Shown: piece after piece, positions 18,083 through 28,056 of the stretch
Numbering within the stretch: position 1 is the first letter of the stretch
Layout of the letters: each line of letters starts with the position of its first letter
Assembly: GCA_949358305.1 (NCBI GenBank)
Contig: CASHSZ010000058.1
Location: 62,001 to 126,000 of the forward strand
Direction: 5' to 3'
DNA from: Strigamia acuminata
Lineage: Eukaryota > Arthropoda > Chilopoda > Geophilomorpha > Linotaeniidae
Length of the DNA: 64,000 nucleotides
The notes under the pieces: generated by a model
The model's database searches: none
What the model saw: the letters and a program-made list of their open reading frames with translations, nothing else
What the model was told of the DNA's origin: nothing
Program-made: the position numbers and the translations under genes

Positions 18083-21000
18083 ATCGGTCGTTGGCTGCTT
18101 CTACAGGTGGCCCAAGTGATTGGATCGAGCCACCCAAACCAGCAGAAGTTGATGCTACTGTTGTGGCTGGTGCCCCTCCAAAAATGACAAATTTTATCAT
18201 GTTGTCGCCACCCGAGTTCTTGGCTTCTAAAGAACCGAAGCTGATAATCGGGTTGCAGGACCGTTGTCGCCGCGATGCGCCCTTCGTTAAGATAGCTTGG
18301 GTGAACATCGAGTTTATAGCCCTAATGGATAGCGGAGCGCAGACATGTATAATGACTATGCCGCTGTTCAAAAGGCTTTCCAAGGAAATTGGAGTGGAGA
18401 TGGTCCCAATGGACGAGACAATTCGGACCGCGTCAAATCAAATTGAACGCGTCATTGGTTGTGTGCAGATTGCCGTCCGAGCTCCCTTGGCGGTAGTTTG
18501 CTTTACTTGTCTCATCATTGCTCAGGGGTCGCAAGAACTCCTCCTGGGATTGGACTTTTGTAAGGCCGTTGGTTTATGCGTAGATCACGGCAATAACTAT
18601 TGGTTTCTCCTGGGAGATGGAACGCGTCACCCCTTCCTGAATGAGGAGCAAGCCCGAGCCTCCGATCCAGTGGTCCTTTTCCCTCTGACCAAGGAACAAC
18701 CCTCGTTGCCAGAGGGGGTTTGCGTCCGAGGCCCGCCTCTGTACAACTTGCCGGGAATGAGGAATCCGCCGGTTAAATTACCGGAAAACCCAGCGGAACC
18801 CATTAGCTCGGTTAAGCAGGAGGTAAAGCCGGACGAGGACACTCCTCCAGTTGAGAAAGAGGAGCCTGTGGTTACTAAGCCGCCGATTGGTGAAGCGAAT
18901 TGCGTTTTCCTGAGCAAGCGTGAATTTGAAGAGGAGTTGTTTGAGCCTCCGTATTCGGACAATCCCCACATTGTGAAGGTTGTTTTGGCTCGAAGGAACC
19001 CCGACTCTCAACAATGGACATTCATTTGGTCCCCCAGGAGGCGTGAAAAGGCACGCAAGAGTATCGTGCGAATAACGCGTAAACCTGGAAAACGGACCAT
19101 GTGTTTGAGCCAACTGCGTCGGGCAGTTAAATTGCGCAAGGCGAGGGTGAAGATGGCTTCTCGAAGCCCTTCGGTGGCCCTTACGGCTTCTCCCGTGGTG
19201 GGGGGCGGCGTGGGCGACGTGGAGACTCCTCCTACTTTCCCTATAACAGAAGGTGTTGAGAGTACTCCTAGGCAGCATGATATTAATTTTGTGCAATATA
19301 TCCCGAATAGGGACCCGACCAAACTCACTTGGGTCTACGACCAATTGTGTAATCAGTTGGAGCCCAAACGCATAACTCATCTAATGGATGCGTTGAAACC
19401 AGTTGCTCACATTTTCCGTGAGGAGCTGGGGCTCTGCAATAATACGCAATTTGAGGTGAATTTGAAGCCCGACTTTAGGCCGATTCATGTGCCGGTACGT
19501 CCGGTGAATCCGGCAAAAAAGGACATTATCGACGCTTACATAGACCAGAAAATGGCACAAGGAGTAATAAGACGCTCCAAAAGTGACTGTGCTGTGGCGC
19601 CAGTTGTGGTCCCGAAGAAGGACGGGCGCTGGCGCTGCGCTATGGACTTTAGGCCGATAAATGCCCAAACCTTGCCCGACGTTTATCCGCTCCCAGATAT
19701 CGACAACATCTTTGCATATCTTGGTGGAGCAAAGTGGTTTTCCATAATCGACGGAAGGGAAGCGTTCCATCAAATAGGGGTCCGACCTGGAGATGAACGA
19801 TATCTCGCGTTCGTCACCCACAGGGGACTCTATGAGTATACGCGTATGCCCTTCGGTCCAATTAACGGGCCGGCCACCCTGCAGCGCGCCATGAATCTTA
19901 CACTGGCTGAACACCTCTACAAATTCGTCTTTGTCTATATCGACGATATTATTGTCTTTAGCAAGACCTTCGAGGAGCATGTTGTTCACCTGCAAAAGGT
20001 GCTCTCGCTCCTCGATAACGCCGGTTTTACCATGAACGCCGGGAAGACTGAATTGTGTAAGAGGAGCCTTGAGGTTCTTGGCCATATCGTTGAAGAGGGA
20101 ATTATCCGACCCAACCCGAAGAAAACTGACGCTATCCAAAAATACCCGGTGCCGACTAACCTCAAAGAGCTGCAACGCTTCAAGGGGATGGTCGGGTATT
20201 ACGCGTCGTTCTTTCCCGGTTATTCTAAGACTTGCGAGGTATTTCGTGTTCTGATGCGAAAAAATGCGCCTTGGGTGTGGAAGCCCGAGCACCAGGCGGC
20301 CTTTGAGTATTTGAAAAACCAGATTTCGTTGTCTACACTTCATAGGAATTTCCCCGATTGGACGAAACCCTATATTCTCCAAACAGACGCCAGTTATTCG
20401 GGGCTTGGTGCCGTCTTGATGCAAATCAACAATGACGGCGTACGCGTTCCCATTGCCTTCGCGTCGAGAGCCCTAAACAAGGCGGAGAAGAATTATATGA
20501 CAACTGAAATTGAATGCTTGGCCGCTGTGTGGGCTGTGAAGCGCTTCAGGGCGTATCTCGAGCTAATGGACTTTTACCTCGAGAGTGACCATAAGTCCTT
20601 GATGTGGCTCTTCACCCAACGAGAGCCCAAGGGTCGATTGGCGCGCTGGATTCTTTCTTTGTCGGAGTATCGTTTTACGTTCCTACACTGCAGTGGAACA
20701 AAGAATCGAGTCGCTGACGCGTTGAGCCGCGCCCCTGTCGACCCACCAATCGAGTTGGATGATGAGGATTGCCCAGCTTTGGACAACACATGTTATTGTG
20801 CGTTCTTTGACGATTACAGGGATTGGCCTGTGCCAAAGATGGAGGAGTTGGAAGATTTGACGCATTTCAAACCATCAAATGCTAAAATTGTTCGAGCTGT
20901 TACAATGCGTCGTCAAAAACGCATCCTGCTCGCCAGGTTGGCTGGGGCAGTTCCGGGGTCGGTGGATATTAGTCCGGTGGACAACAACCCTCCAAAAAAG

Positions 21001-23115
21001 AAGAGGGGACGTCCACGAAAGCACCCGATCGCCGGAGGACCAACACCAGTTGGGGCTACTCCGGTGAAAAGGAGGAGGGGTCGACCAAGGAAATATCCGG
21101 TCGTCCAAAACCCAATGATTGATGAGCTCATTTCCGATGATGAGGAGTCCGTGGCAATTTCTCTTCCTGTTGGGGATCCCCCCGAGAAGAGGAAAAGGGG
21201 CCGACCGAGGAAGCACCCAATTATTGAGGACCCGGTGGAGCAACTAATCTCCGAGGATGAAGAGTCCACGGCGGTTTCCTTGCCTGGGGACGTCCCTGTG
21301 AAAAAGAAGAGGGGGCGACCGAAGAAGGTTGGGGAGAGGAGACCTGTTGGTAGGCCCAAAAAGGCTCCCATAATCTTCGACCGTGCTTCCGACTCTGAAG
21401 GCAGTGAAATGTCCCTTTTAAGTGGGGAGCCGCCAGGTGACACGGATTCTGACGAGTTCCGGATTCCGGACTTGCCACTGGATTTGGGGCCTGCGACGCG
21501 GACGCGGCGACAATTGGCCTCTCCAACACCCTCCGTCGACCCGGAGTTGTCCCAACACTCCGACCACTCCTCCGACGGCAGTTTTTACTCACTTCCTGCG
21601 GATCACCCGACAATTGAGATACTTCCAACGCAGAAAGCCATTAAAGAAGCCCAAAACGCCGATGAATGGTCGAAAGGACTAATCTCGTATCTCAGTTCGA
21701 AAAGTCTTCCGCCGGATGAGGAAGAGGCTGAAAGGGTCAAGAAGCAAGCAATTGACATGGCTTTATACAGAGGCTTGCTTTGCAAGTTCCCTCCAACCAA
21801 AATTGGTCAGCGAGCTCCTACGCGTCGGATATATCTTCCACAGCCGCTTCGCTACAAGTATTTCCACTGTCTACATTTTCCGCCTACCTCCGGCCATTTA
21901 GGCATCGAAAAGACAATGATGCGTTTAAAAACACGCGTGTTTTGGCCGGGGATGAAAAAAGATGTGACGGAATGGATCAAGGTGTGCGAGTCCTGTCAAA
22001 GGGCGAAAGTGGAGCGAAGACTTCCGTACGGCGAGATGGAGACTGCGAAGCCAAGGAGGTTATTTCGAACTATTTACGTCGATTATTTCGGAAAGAAGCT
22101 AAAGTCGACTGGCGGCCACTGCTACGCGTTTGTCATGGTTGATGCCGCCAGTCGTTGGGTGGATGTACGCCTAACCGAAAGAGCCGATGTGTCCACCACA
22201 ATCAAACAGCTTAAAAAGTTCACTTATCGATGGGCATATCCAAAAACCATCATTAGTGATAACGCCCCCACCTTCCGCTCCGCCAAATTTCAGGCGCAGT
22301 GTGCGGAAATGGGAATGGTCAATAAGTATCTGTCTGTGTACCATCCGCAGGGGAACTTGGCGGAAAGGCTGAACCAATCGCTCAAAACATGCATCCTTGC
22401 GTATATTGATGAACATACGCGTTGGGATCGGCATATTGGTTCATTTATTCTCGCCATCAACTCTGCATACCAGACATCTCTTAAATTTTCACCATATATG
22501 ATGGTTACGGGACAGGAGGCACGGTTTCCAGGCGACGTGGACTCGGATACGGACGACGGAGAACCACTACCACCAGACGAGGCTCAATTTCTCCATCGAT
22601 ATTTGCTACGCGTTCGAGGAGAAGCTAAGAAGAACTTGGAGGCCGCCAACTTGCGCCACAAGAAGTGGTATGACCGGAAACGGCGGCCACACGCGTTCAA
22701 ACCTGGAGATTGGGTCACCGTCAAAAATCGGACTTTGTCGTCGACCGACAAACAGGTAAGTTCGGGTTTCCAACACCGAACCGAGGGCGTTTACCTGCTA
22801 CATCGTCTTCTTGGACCGAATACCGTGCTTTTAATGGACGAAAACGGGAACATTTCACAGCCAATTCACGTGGCGGATCTCCGCCACTGGTATCAGGCGC
22901 CAGAACCAGAACCGGAAGTTCCTGACGTCGCCAGTGACCCTGAAGACGAGGAATCTGGACTGGAAATGGAGGATTTGTCTCCAGCAGACCAGGACGACAT
23001 CTCCGCCCGTGTTGCTCAACTTCAGACGGAAATTCGCTCCATTTGTATAAACTTTGCGAAGGAACGATGTTTACGCGTCAAAACATCGGAAAACACGGCA
23101 GAAGTCGTCTCCTAA
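18025..23115 (+). CDS. pol: Gypsy-2 Pol with AT-hook array
   Basis: This Pol polyprotein is entered by frameshift; the frame is open from about 17986. Visible domains are: aspartic protease DSGA at 18328; RT with YIDD at 19936; RNase H (QTDASYSG, near 20380); an integrase HHCC finger at about 21870-22000 (HFPPTSGHLG then CESCQ); and integrase catalytic residues at 22081 (D), 22258 (D) and 22363 (E), giving D-x58-D-x34-E. Between RNase H and integrase lies a basic/acidic insert (about 20990-21600) with four canonical AT-hooks, RGRP at 21004, 21076, 21196 and 21310, plus a degenerate VGRPKK near 21346. AT-hooks bind the minor groove of AT-rich DNA, so this may steer the integration complex. No chromodomain is seen. 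The frame is intact. Confidence 0.93.
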   Translation, partial: RPGSVDQPVREGGGPETQVNRSLAASTGGPSDWIEPPKPAEVDATVVAGAPPKMTNFIMLSPPEFLASKEPKLIIGLQDRCRRDAPFVKIAWVNIEFIALMDSGAQTCIMTMPLFKRLSKEIGVEMVPMDETIRTASNQIERVIGCVQIAVRAPLAVVCFTCLIIAQGSQELLLGLDFCKAVGLCVDHGNNYWFLLGDGTRHPFLNEEQARASDPVVLFPLTKEQPSLPEGVCVRGPPLYNLPGMRNPPVKLPENPAEPISSVKQEVKPDEDTPPVEKEEPVVTKPPIGEANCVFLSKREFEEELFEPPYSDNPHIVKVVLARRNPDSQQWTFIWSPRRREKARKSIVRITRKPGKRTMCLSQLRRAVKLRKARVKMASRSPSVALTASPVVGGGVGDVETPPTFPITEGVESTPRQHDINFVQYIPNRDPTKLTWVYDQLCNQLEPKRITHLMDALKPVAHIFREELGLCNNTQFEVNLKPDFRPIHVPVRPVNPAKKDIIDAYIDQKMAQGVIRRSKSDCAVAPVVVPKKDGRWRCAMDFRPINAQTLPDVYPLPDIDNIFAYLGGAKWFSIIDGREAFHQIGVRPGDERYLAFVTHRGLYEYTRMPFGPINGPATLQRAMNLTLAEHLYKFVFVYIDDIIVFSKTFEEHVVHLQKVLSLLDNAGFTMNAGKTELCKRSLEVLGHIVEEGIIRPNPKKTDAIQKYPVPTNLKELQRFKGMVGYYASFFPGYSKTCEVFRVLMRKNAPWVWKPEHQAAFEYLKNQISLSTLHRNFPDWTKPYILQTDASYSGLGAVLMQINNDGVRVPIAFASRALNKAEKNYMTTEIECLAAVWAVKRFRAYLELMDFYLESDHKSLMWLFTQREPKGRLARWILSLSEYRFTFLHCSGTKNRVADALSRAPVDPPIELDDEDCPALDNTCYCAFFDDYRDWPVPKMEELEDLTHFKPSNAKIVRAVTMRRQKRILLARLAGAVPGSVDISPVDNNPPKKKRGRPRKHPIAGGPTPVGATPVKRRRGRPRKYPVVQNPMIDELISDDEESVAISLPVGDPPEKRKRGRPRKHPIIEDPVEQLISEDEESTAVSLPGDVPVKKKRGRPKKVGERRPVGRPKKAPIIFDRASDSEGSEMSLLSGEPPGDTDSDEFRIPDLPLDLGPATRTRRQLASPTPSVDPELSQHSDHSSDGSFYSLPADHPTIEILPTQKAIKEAQNADEWSKGLISYLSSKSLPPDEEEAERVKKQAIDMALYRGLLCKFPPTKIGQRAPTRRIYLPQPLRYKYFHCLHFPPTSGHLGIEKTMMRLKTRVFWPGMKKDVTEWIKVCESCQRAKVERRLPYGEMETAKPRRLFRTIYVDYFGKKLKSTGGHCYAFVMVDAASRWVDVRLTERADVSTTIKQLKKFTYRWAYPKTIISDNAPTFRSAKFQAQCAEMGMVNKYLSVYHPQGNLAERLNQSLKTCILAYIDEHTRWDRHIGSFILAINSAYQTSLKFSPYMMVTGQEARFPGDVDSDTDDGEPLPPDEAQFLHRYLLRVRGEAKKNLEAANLRHKKWYDRKRRPHAFKPGDWVTVKNRTLSSTDKQVSSGFQHRTEGVYLLHRLLGPNTVLLMDENGNISQPIHVADLRHWYQAPEPEPEVPDVASDPEDEESGLEMEDLSPADQDDISARVAQLQTEIRSICINFAKERCLRVKTSENTAEVVS

Positions 23116-24478
23116 TTGTGTCAAAGTGTCGTTTTTGTTTCTTTATTGTGTTTGGAAATTATTGCTAATTTTTACTTGTTTTATTTGTTAATCTCAAGTT
23201 TTTGTATTTTTTCCGTGTCTTTGTCCGCTCGTCGGGGCTCAAGTTCGCTATTCAGAAGAATTGGTAAGCAATTTCCTCGTGGGGCGGCGCTGAGTGTTTA
23301 TTGGTCAGATGATCGACCACGTGTTTTTCACACTTGTGCTCGGGCGCCATTTTCCCCCACTTGTTGGACGCGTTTACCTCGTGCGATTTCAGCGGAGTTC
23401 GACAACGCATAGAATAGCGGATTTGGGTGTTCGACGGGGCGAGGAGCATTGGATTTTAGTGTATTTGTAACCGTGAGTGTGTTTATTTTTCATTTCATGG
23501 ACAATTTTGTATTTTTACTCGTGAGTTAGTGTGGCGAACGCCGTCGCTCGCGCCGTGTCGACAAAACTTTATTTTTTTCACGCCTTATTGTTAGAATTAT
23601 TGAGTTATTCAATTGTTTAACTTCGTTTAGTTTGATTTTACGCGTTGTTAGTTTTGTTTTGACATTTTTACGGCTCGGGCTTGGAATTTTCGTCACTCTC
23701 ACTTTTCGAGAAACAACATGGCCGAATTTGCACTTCGTTGAGGAATTTTGTTAGGGTCACGTGACTGAGTTTTAGCCTCAATCCGGGCCTCGGCGTCCAT
23801 CTTTGTTGGACTTAGAACATTTTTCTTCGTGTTTGTCTTTTGACATTTAGTCGCGCGCTCGTGCTCACATTTGTTTAGAATGCCTATGCATTTACAGGAC
23901 GCGTACTTTGTACTTTTCACGTTCTTGTTTGTATTTTACTTGGAAGAGCTTTGTTATTGCTTATTTGTTTGCACTTTAGATATTTTGATCTTTATTCTCA
24001 ATTTATTCATGTAATGCGAACCCGTTTTTTGTGCGTATATCTTTGGCTATTTCATGTTATATACTGGGTGTTCTGCATCTTAGTTGAAGCTGTATATTGG
24101 GAGTGTGCAACTGCATTTTATATTAATTTGTACCTTTTCTTTGAAATTGTCAAATTGTCAGTTATAGCGCTTGTATTCACCTTGTGGGTTATAGCGAGTA
24201 TTTTGGAATCCGGTGCTTGTCAGCGGCCTGGATAGCTACCATGCTAGTTAATGCTGAGGCTTATGCATTTTTCGTTTTGATTATGTTCATTTATGCGTTG
24301 CACACTTATGTAAATTTCCTCATTAGAACCAGCGTCATAATTCTGAGCACTGTGTATTTTTTGTTTGTTCGCCATGTTTATATGCGTTGAATTTTTGTCC
24401 ATGAATTTGAACCATTTTGTAATTTATTGTTTGTTCATTTGTTTACATTCTTTCTGTGATTTAGAGTAGTGTGTTGTC
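23116..24478 (+). other. T-rich spacer between pol and ORF3, possible intron
   Basis: This 1.36-kb T-rich stretch has no credible ORF; its short hydrophobic frames follow from the T content. A donor-like TTG/GTAAGC lies at 23261-23269. An acceptor-like pyrimidine run ending TTTAG lies at 24460-24464, 15 bases before the ORF3 start. Splicing from here or from the 5' leader is a plausible way to express ORF3. Confidence 0.45.
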
Positions 24479-26260
24479 ATGGCAGACTCGGACAGCGACA
24501 ATGAGAGCCTCGATGATGTGTCGACCGATGAAGAATTTTGGGACGACGAGGGAGCGGCAGGAGCGGAACAATGCCCAGATCCGCGTCCACGTTCCTCAAC
24601 GCGTCGTGGGACCTACAAGCCGCCCTACCCAGTTCCGGATTTGTATGCCGGTGGACCAATTTTGATTCCGCCATGGCACCCCGATCATCCAAAAGAGGGA
24701 GGATTCCCTAACTTCGAGATATGTCCCTACTGCTCGGGTTGGGGGCACATTGAGAGGGGGACCAAGGAATGCCCGGCGTGTAAAGGAAAAGGCGCCCTCC
24801 GCCGTGGCCCCTTCAAGATTTGGATGCGTCGGCTTCAGGCGATGGCCCTCCGTAAGCCTTTTTGGGACAGACGGGACCTTTCACAGTTTAAATGGCCGGA
24901 GGAATTCCAAGTAATCCGGGGTGACGCGTACGCCACAACGCGTTTTGTCCGGCGCCACGAGACGTTTTGGAGGAACACCGTGTCGGAGGCCACGGCGGCT
25001 GGGATTAGACCTAGAAATTGGCAGTATCCGCCGATGAACTCGATTGTGCCGGTGGAGGGAGCTTGTGCACCCCCGTTGCCAGTGATGTTGCGTGGACTTC
25101 CAGACGGCACGAGTTCGATTAATGTCATCCGACATTCCAATCAGGACGAGATGCCGACCATTACGCGTCCCCTCCACTCTAGGGAGCTGCAGAAGAGAGA
25201 GGATCCCGAAACTCTGACCAGATGGGGAACCACGCCCGAGGAGGAAGAGCAGGAACGCGTACGCTGTATCGAGGAGCGTAATGAGCATCTCATTGAGGAG
25301 ATTGCTCAGCTCCGTCGGCTCCATCTCCACGCGGCCGCCCGCCTCCGTCGAGCCATACCACCCGACTCCACGGTGGAGATTCGAGACGTAACTGAGGCGG
25401 CGGGAGGACTTCCGGCAATCGAGGCGTCGCAACCCATTTGTGAGGTGGAAGAGTTGGCTTTGGTCCCGGTGAGGAGGGCCGCGGAGACGCCTACGGTCAT
25501 CCAGGAGGCACCCAAGACGGCGGGAGAAACTCCTGAACAGTTTTTGGCCCGGAATTGTAGTGGGTATTCGCGTCACCAACAATCAGCGCGTACTCGCTTG
25601 GAGCGACGGGCCCTCGCCAAGATTGCGGAAGGGCATATTCGGGGCATTTCTGGAGGAAGAGTCGCTGGTGGCGCGCCGGCCCCGTGTAAGCGAAAGGCCA
25701 TCATGCCTGCCCCCGAGCCGGACGTCGTACCCGAGCAGGCGACACGTAGATTTGAGCGCCAGGCCCGGCGAAATTCGAGCCCCAGTTGCAACCCCCTTGC
25801 GGTTTCCAGCATGAACTTTAGGGACTTGAGTGCTGCGGTTCAGCGAGTGATTTTCCGCCAGCAAAGCAATAGCGACTGGATGCGTTATACGCGTGTGAGT
25901 GAGTTTCCCACGACTGTGTGGGCACGCACCGGTTTCGACGAGCTTTTTCCCTTTGGGGCCCTCGATTGGCAACGCCCTTCTCTTCGTGATCCGACGACCT
26001 TTTTACAGGCGGACCCGGACTTGTGGCGGCAGTATTTTTATGCCGTCGCGAGGGCAGAACATGGGTGGCCGGAGAACCAGGCCATGGCGCTCTTCGAGCT
26101 GGACGACACTCAGATCGGGGCTTTGGAGCAGCTCATCGCGTCCAACCTTACGCGTTATCGCCCCCGAAACGAGGACCAGCTTGGGGATGTGATTGCGTGT
26201 CGTGTGGTGCTCCTGGTCGAGGAGATTCTCCGTGTGGTGTTCCCAGGAGATAGTGACTAA
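24479..26260 (+). CDS. Gypsy-2 ORF3, 593 residues, DnaJ-like zinc motif, function unknown
   Basis: This third ORF lies in the position where some gypsy elements carry env. It has no signal peptide, membrane segment or cleavage site, so it is not an envelope protein. The N-terminus is acidic (SDSDNESLDD...). Residues 82-105 hold two CxxCxGxG repeats (C82/C85 and C98/C101) like the zinc-binding region of DnaJ/Hsp40 proteins. A basic, Arg-rich middle and a Glu-rich helix-forming stretch (about 255-295) follow. The C-terminal 130 residues look folded (many Trp, Phe and Leu; ending LLVEEILRVVF). I do not recognise a family. It may be a nucleic-acid or chaperone-like accessory factor, or a captured host sequence. 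The full-length open frame, with ACGCGT density like the rest of the element, argues it belongs to Gypsy-2. Confidence 0.85.
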   Translation: MADSDSDNESLDDVSTDEEFWDDEGAAGAEQCPDPRPRSSTRRGTYKPPYPVPDLYAGGPILIPPWHPDHPKEGGFPNFEICPYCSGWGHIERGTKECPACKGKGALRRGPFKIWMRRLQAMALRKPFWDRRDLSQFKWPEEFQVIRGDAYATTRFVRRHETFWRNTVSEATAAGIRPRNWQYPPMNSIVPVEGACAPPLPVMLRGLPDGTSSINVIRHSNQDEMPTITRPLHSRELQKREDPETLTRWGTTPEEEEQERVRCIEERNEHLIEEIAQLRRLHLHAAARLRRAIPPDSTVEIRDVTEAAGGLPAIEASQPICEVEELALVPVRRAAETPTVIQEAPKTAGETPEQFLARNCSGYSRHQQSARTRLERRALAKIAEGHIRGISGGRVAGGAPAPCKRKAIMPAPEPDVVPEQATRRFERQARRNSSPSCNPLAVSSMNFRDLSAAVQRVIFRQQSNSDWMRYTRVSEFPTTVWARTGFDELFPFGALDWQRPSLRDPTTFLQADPDLWRQYFYAVARAEHGWPENQAMALFELDDTQIGALEQLIASNLTRYRPRNEDQLGDVIACRVVLLVEEILRVVFPGDSD

Positions 26261-26890
26261 GTGTTGACAGTGACTTGAACCTGTGTGGACTTACTAAACG
26301 TGACTTTTTGTTTTTACGCATTTTTTGGTTTGGGTGGGTAAGCCCCCATTCAAACGCGTGTTCATTTTATAATTTTATATTTCGTTTTCCAAGTTGTGAT
26401 AACTGAATGTGATATTTTTTACCGATTGTGATATTTATTTATTTTTGTTTATTTTCTAGTGTTTACCGCGCCCTCTGTGACCACCTGCACGGCCGAAGGA
26501 TGTTCATTCCTCCTCCGGCAATCACGTACCGGATGGAGATGACCTCTAAATTTTCTTCCTTTGGCTGTGCGGCTGGCCGCGCCAGGCGTTGGTTTTCCCG
26601 ACAATCAAGGATTGTATGGTGATTTTTTGTTAGTTTTAGAATTTATCTTAGTGCCAAATGCATTCTTGCTGTTGTTTAGTTTATTATTTAACGCGTCTGA
26701 CGCGAATGTTTGATTTAGTCATTCTCTTTTGTTATCGCATCATTCTTAAGTTTAAGACCGCTAAGGTTGCGGCGAATCTAGTCTATTTTGATTGTTTATT
26801 GATTTTGATTATGTTTTTTGATTTTGTTCCTGCTTTGTATCGTTTCATTGCCATTTTAACCGGAGCAATAAAACTCTGGTGGTTGGGGCG
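26261..26890 (+). other. Gypsy-2 3' non-coding region
   Basis: This T-rich sequence lies between ORF3 and the 3' LTR. A purine-rich GGTGGTTGGGGCG directly before 26891 is the likely polypurine tract, and AATAAAA occurs near 26866. Two ACGCGT sites lie at 26354 and 26691. I see no gene. Confidence 0.6.
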
Positions 26891-28052
26891 TGTCACGGTC
26901 CGGTGTTCACGCGTACGAGTAGTACGCATTGTTTCCCCCGTGTTGTGTTTCTAATAAACCCTAATTGTGTTCCTACCTTGTATTGTTTACATTCTGTCTT
27001 ACGTTTAGCCGAATTCTCCTCATTTTTCCCTCATTTCTTCCTTTCTTATCCCTTACTCATTCCTAACTTTCTTCTCTTTCTCTCACTTCTCTCTTATCTC
27101 TTCCTAGTTTTTCTATTTCTGTTTATTGTTTTGATGCGAACTCATTTGCATTTCTATTCTGGTCAGTACGCGTCGACGTTAGTCATACACTTAGTATGCA
27201 CCGACTGTACTGATTGGCTCTTGACTCTTCCGTGATTGGTTGAGCTTGGATGAGTCCAAGTTTACCTTTCACCCTATTTTTCCCTTTTTTCCTCAGTTAA
27301 GCTCTGTATCCCGAACGCGTAGGTGCTCTTTGGAGCCAGTGCTCATGGCAGAGTCTTAGCTCACTTCACAAAGCTCACTTGCTGCTTTGTTTTCACCTAG
27401 TAGTTCTGAGACATGACTCTAGGTTTTCATCTCATCTTTATTAGTGTTAACTCACAGTTTTATCCACTTGAACCTGTTGTTTTTCCGCTTCCTTTCGTGT
27501 TGTTTTAAGCGCCGTGACGCGTCGCTATTTAGGCAGGATAAGTTTGTTTGGCTTTCAAACTGAAATCTTTGTGTCTATTTATTTCATGCATCCGGCGCGT
27601 AGCTTAGTTTCGCCGCTCACAACGAGCTTTAGCTTAATTAAGCATTAGTTTGAGGTTTAGTTTAGATTTGAGTGACCGTGCAGGCCAGATACGCACGCGT
27701 TAGCACCCATTTCGCGCTTCACTTCGACAGCGAGGCGGACGTTTGTGAGTCGGGACGTTACGTGTTTCGTTTAACTTCGTGTGATCTTGTGATCTGCACG
27801 ATACGTTGCGGGACGCGCGTTGGGTCTTGACTCTGGTGACCGCTAAGCAAATTCTGTCCCCCCATTTTAGTAGCTCGGAATACCCGGCCAAAATAAATAT
27901 TTGTGTAAAGATCGGGATCTGGAGTGTGTGCTACCGACATAAGGCGCGCACTCACGGCTGGGCAGGTCTCGAGGACCAGGCTCCCAAGATTTTCTGTATC
28001 GCGGCGTCTTTCAAACGCGTCCCAAACCGCTCGGGAAACGCGATTCATTACA
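26891..28052 (+). repeat. Gypsy-2 3' LTR
   Basis: This 1,162-bp LTR is the same length as the 5' copy, with no differences noticed by eye. It ends ATTACA, followed by the TSD TCGT. Poly(A)-like AATAAA lies at 27892-27897. Confidence 0.93.
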
Positions 28053-28056
28053 TCGT

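Larger units (their letters stand above)
14715..28052 (+). mobile_element. Gypsy-2: complete 13.3-kb Ty3/gypsy element with a third ORF
   Basis: Two 1,162-bp LTRs (TGTCACGG to ATTACA) with no difference seen by eye enclose gag, pol and an extra ORF. The 4-bp TSD is TCGT (14711-14714 and 28053-28056). It has a tRNA-Phe primer site, a G GGA AAC frameshift site, AT-hooks in Pol, and a DnaJ-like zinc motif in ORF3. ACGCGT is strongly over-represented throughout (about 40 copies). At 13.3 kb it is long for the group. It sits in the 3' non-coding part of Gypsy-1. Confidence 0.95.

Noticed and set aside
19381-20424. 347-codon minus-strand ORF opposite Gypsy-2 pol
   Set aside because: Shadow of the RT/RNase H coding frame; no domain of its own.
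22700-23115. Chromodomain at the end of Gypsy-2 Pol
   Set aside because: The tail is acidic, without the aromatic cage pattern of chromodomains.
23116-24390. Short hydrophobic ORFs after Gypsy-2 pol that resemble membrane proteins
   Set aside because: The stretch is T-rich, which makes Phe/Leu/Val/Ile-rich frames by composition; no start context or conserved motif, so no env call.
24479-26260. ORF3 as an envelope gene
   Set aside because: No signal peptide, transmembrane segment or furin-type site; the protein looks soluble.
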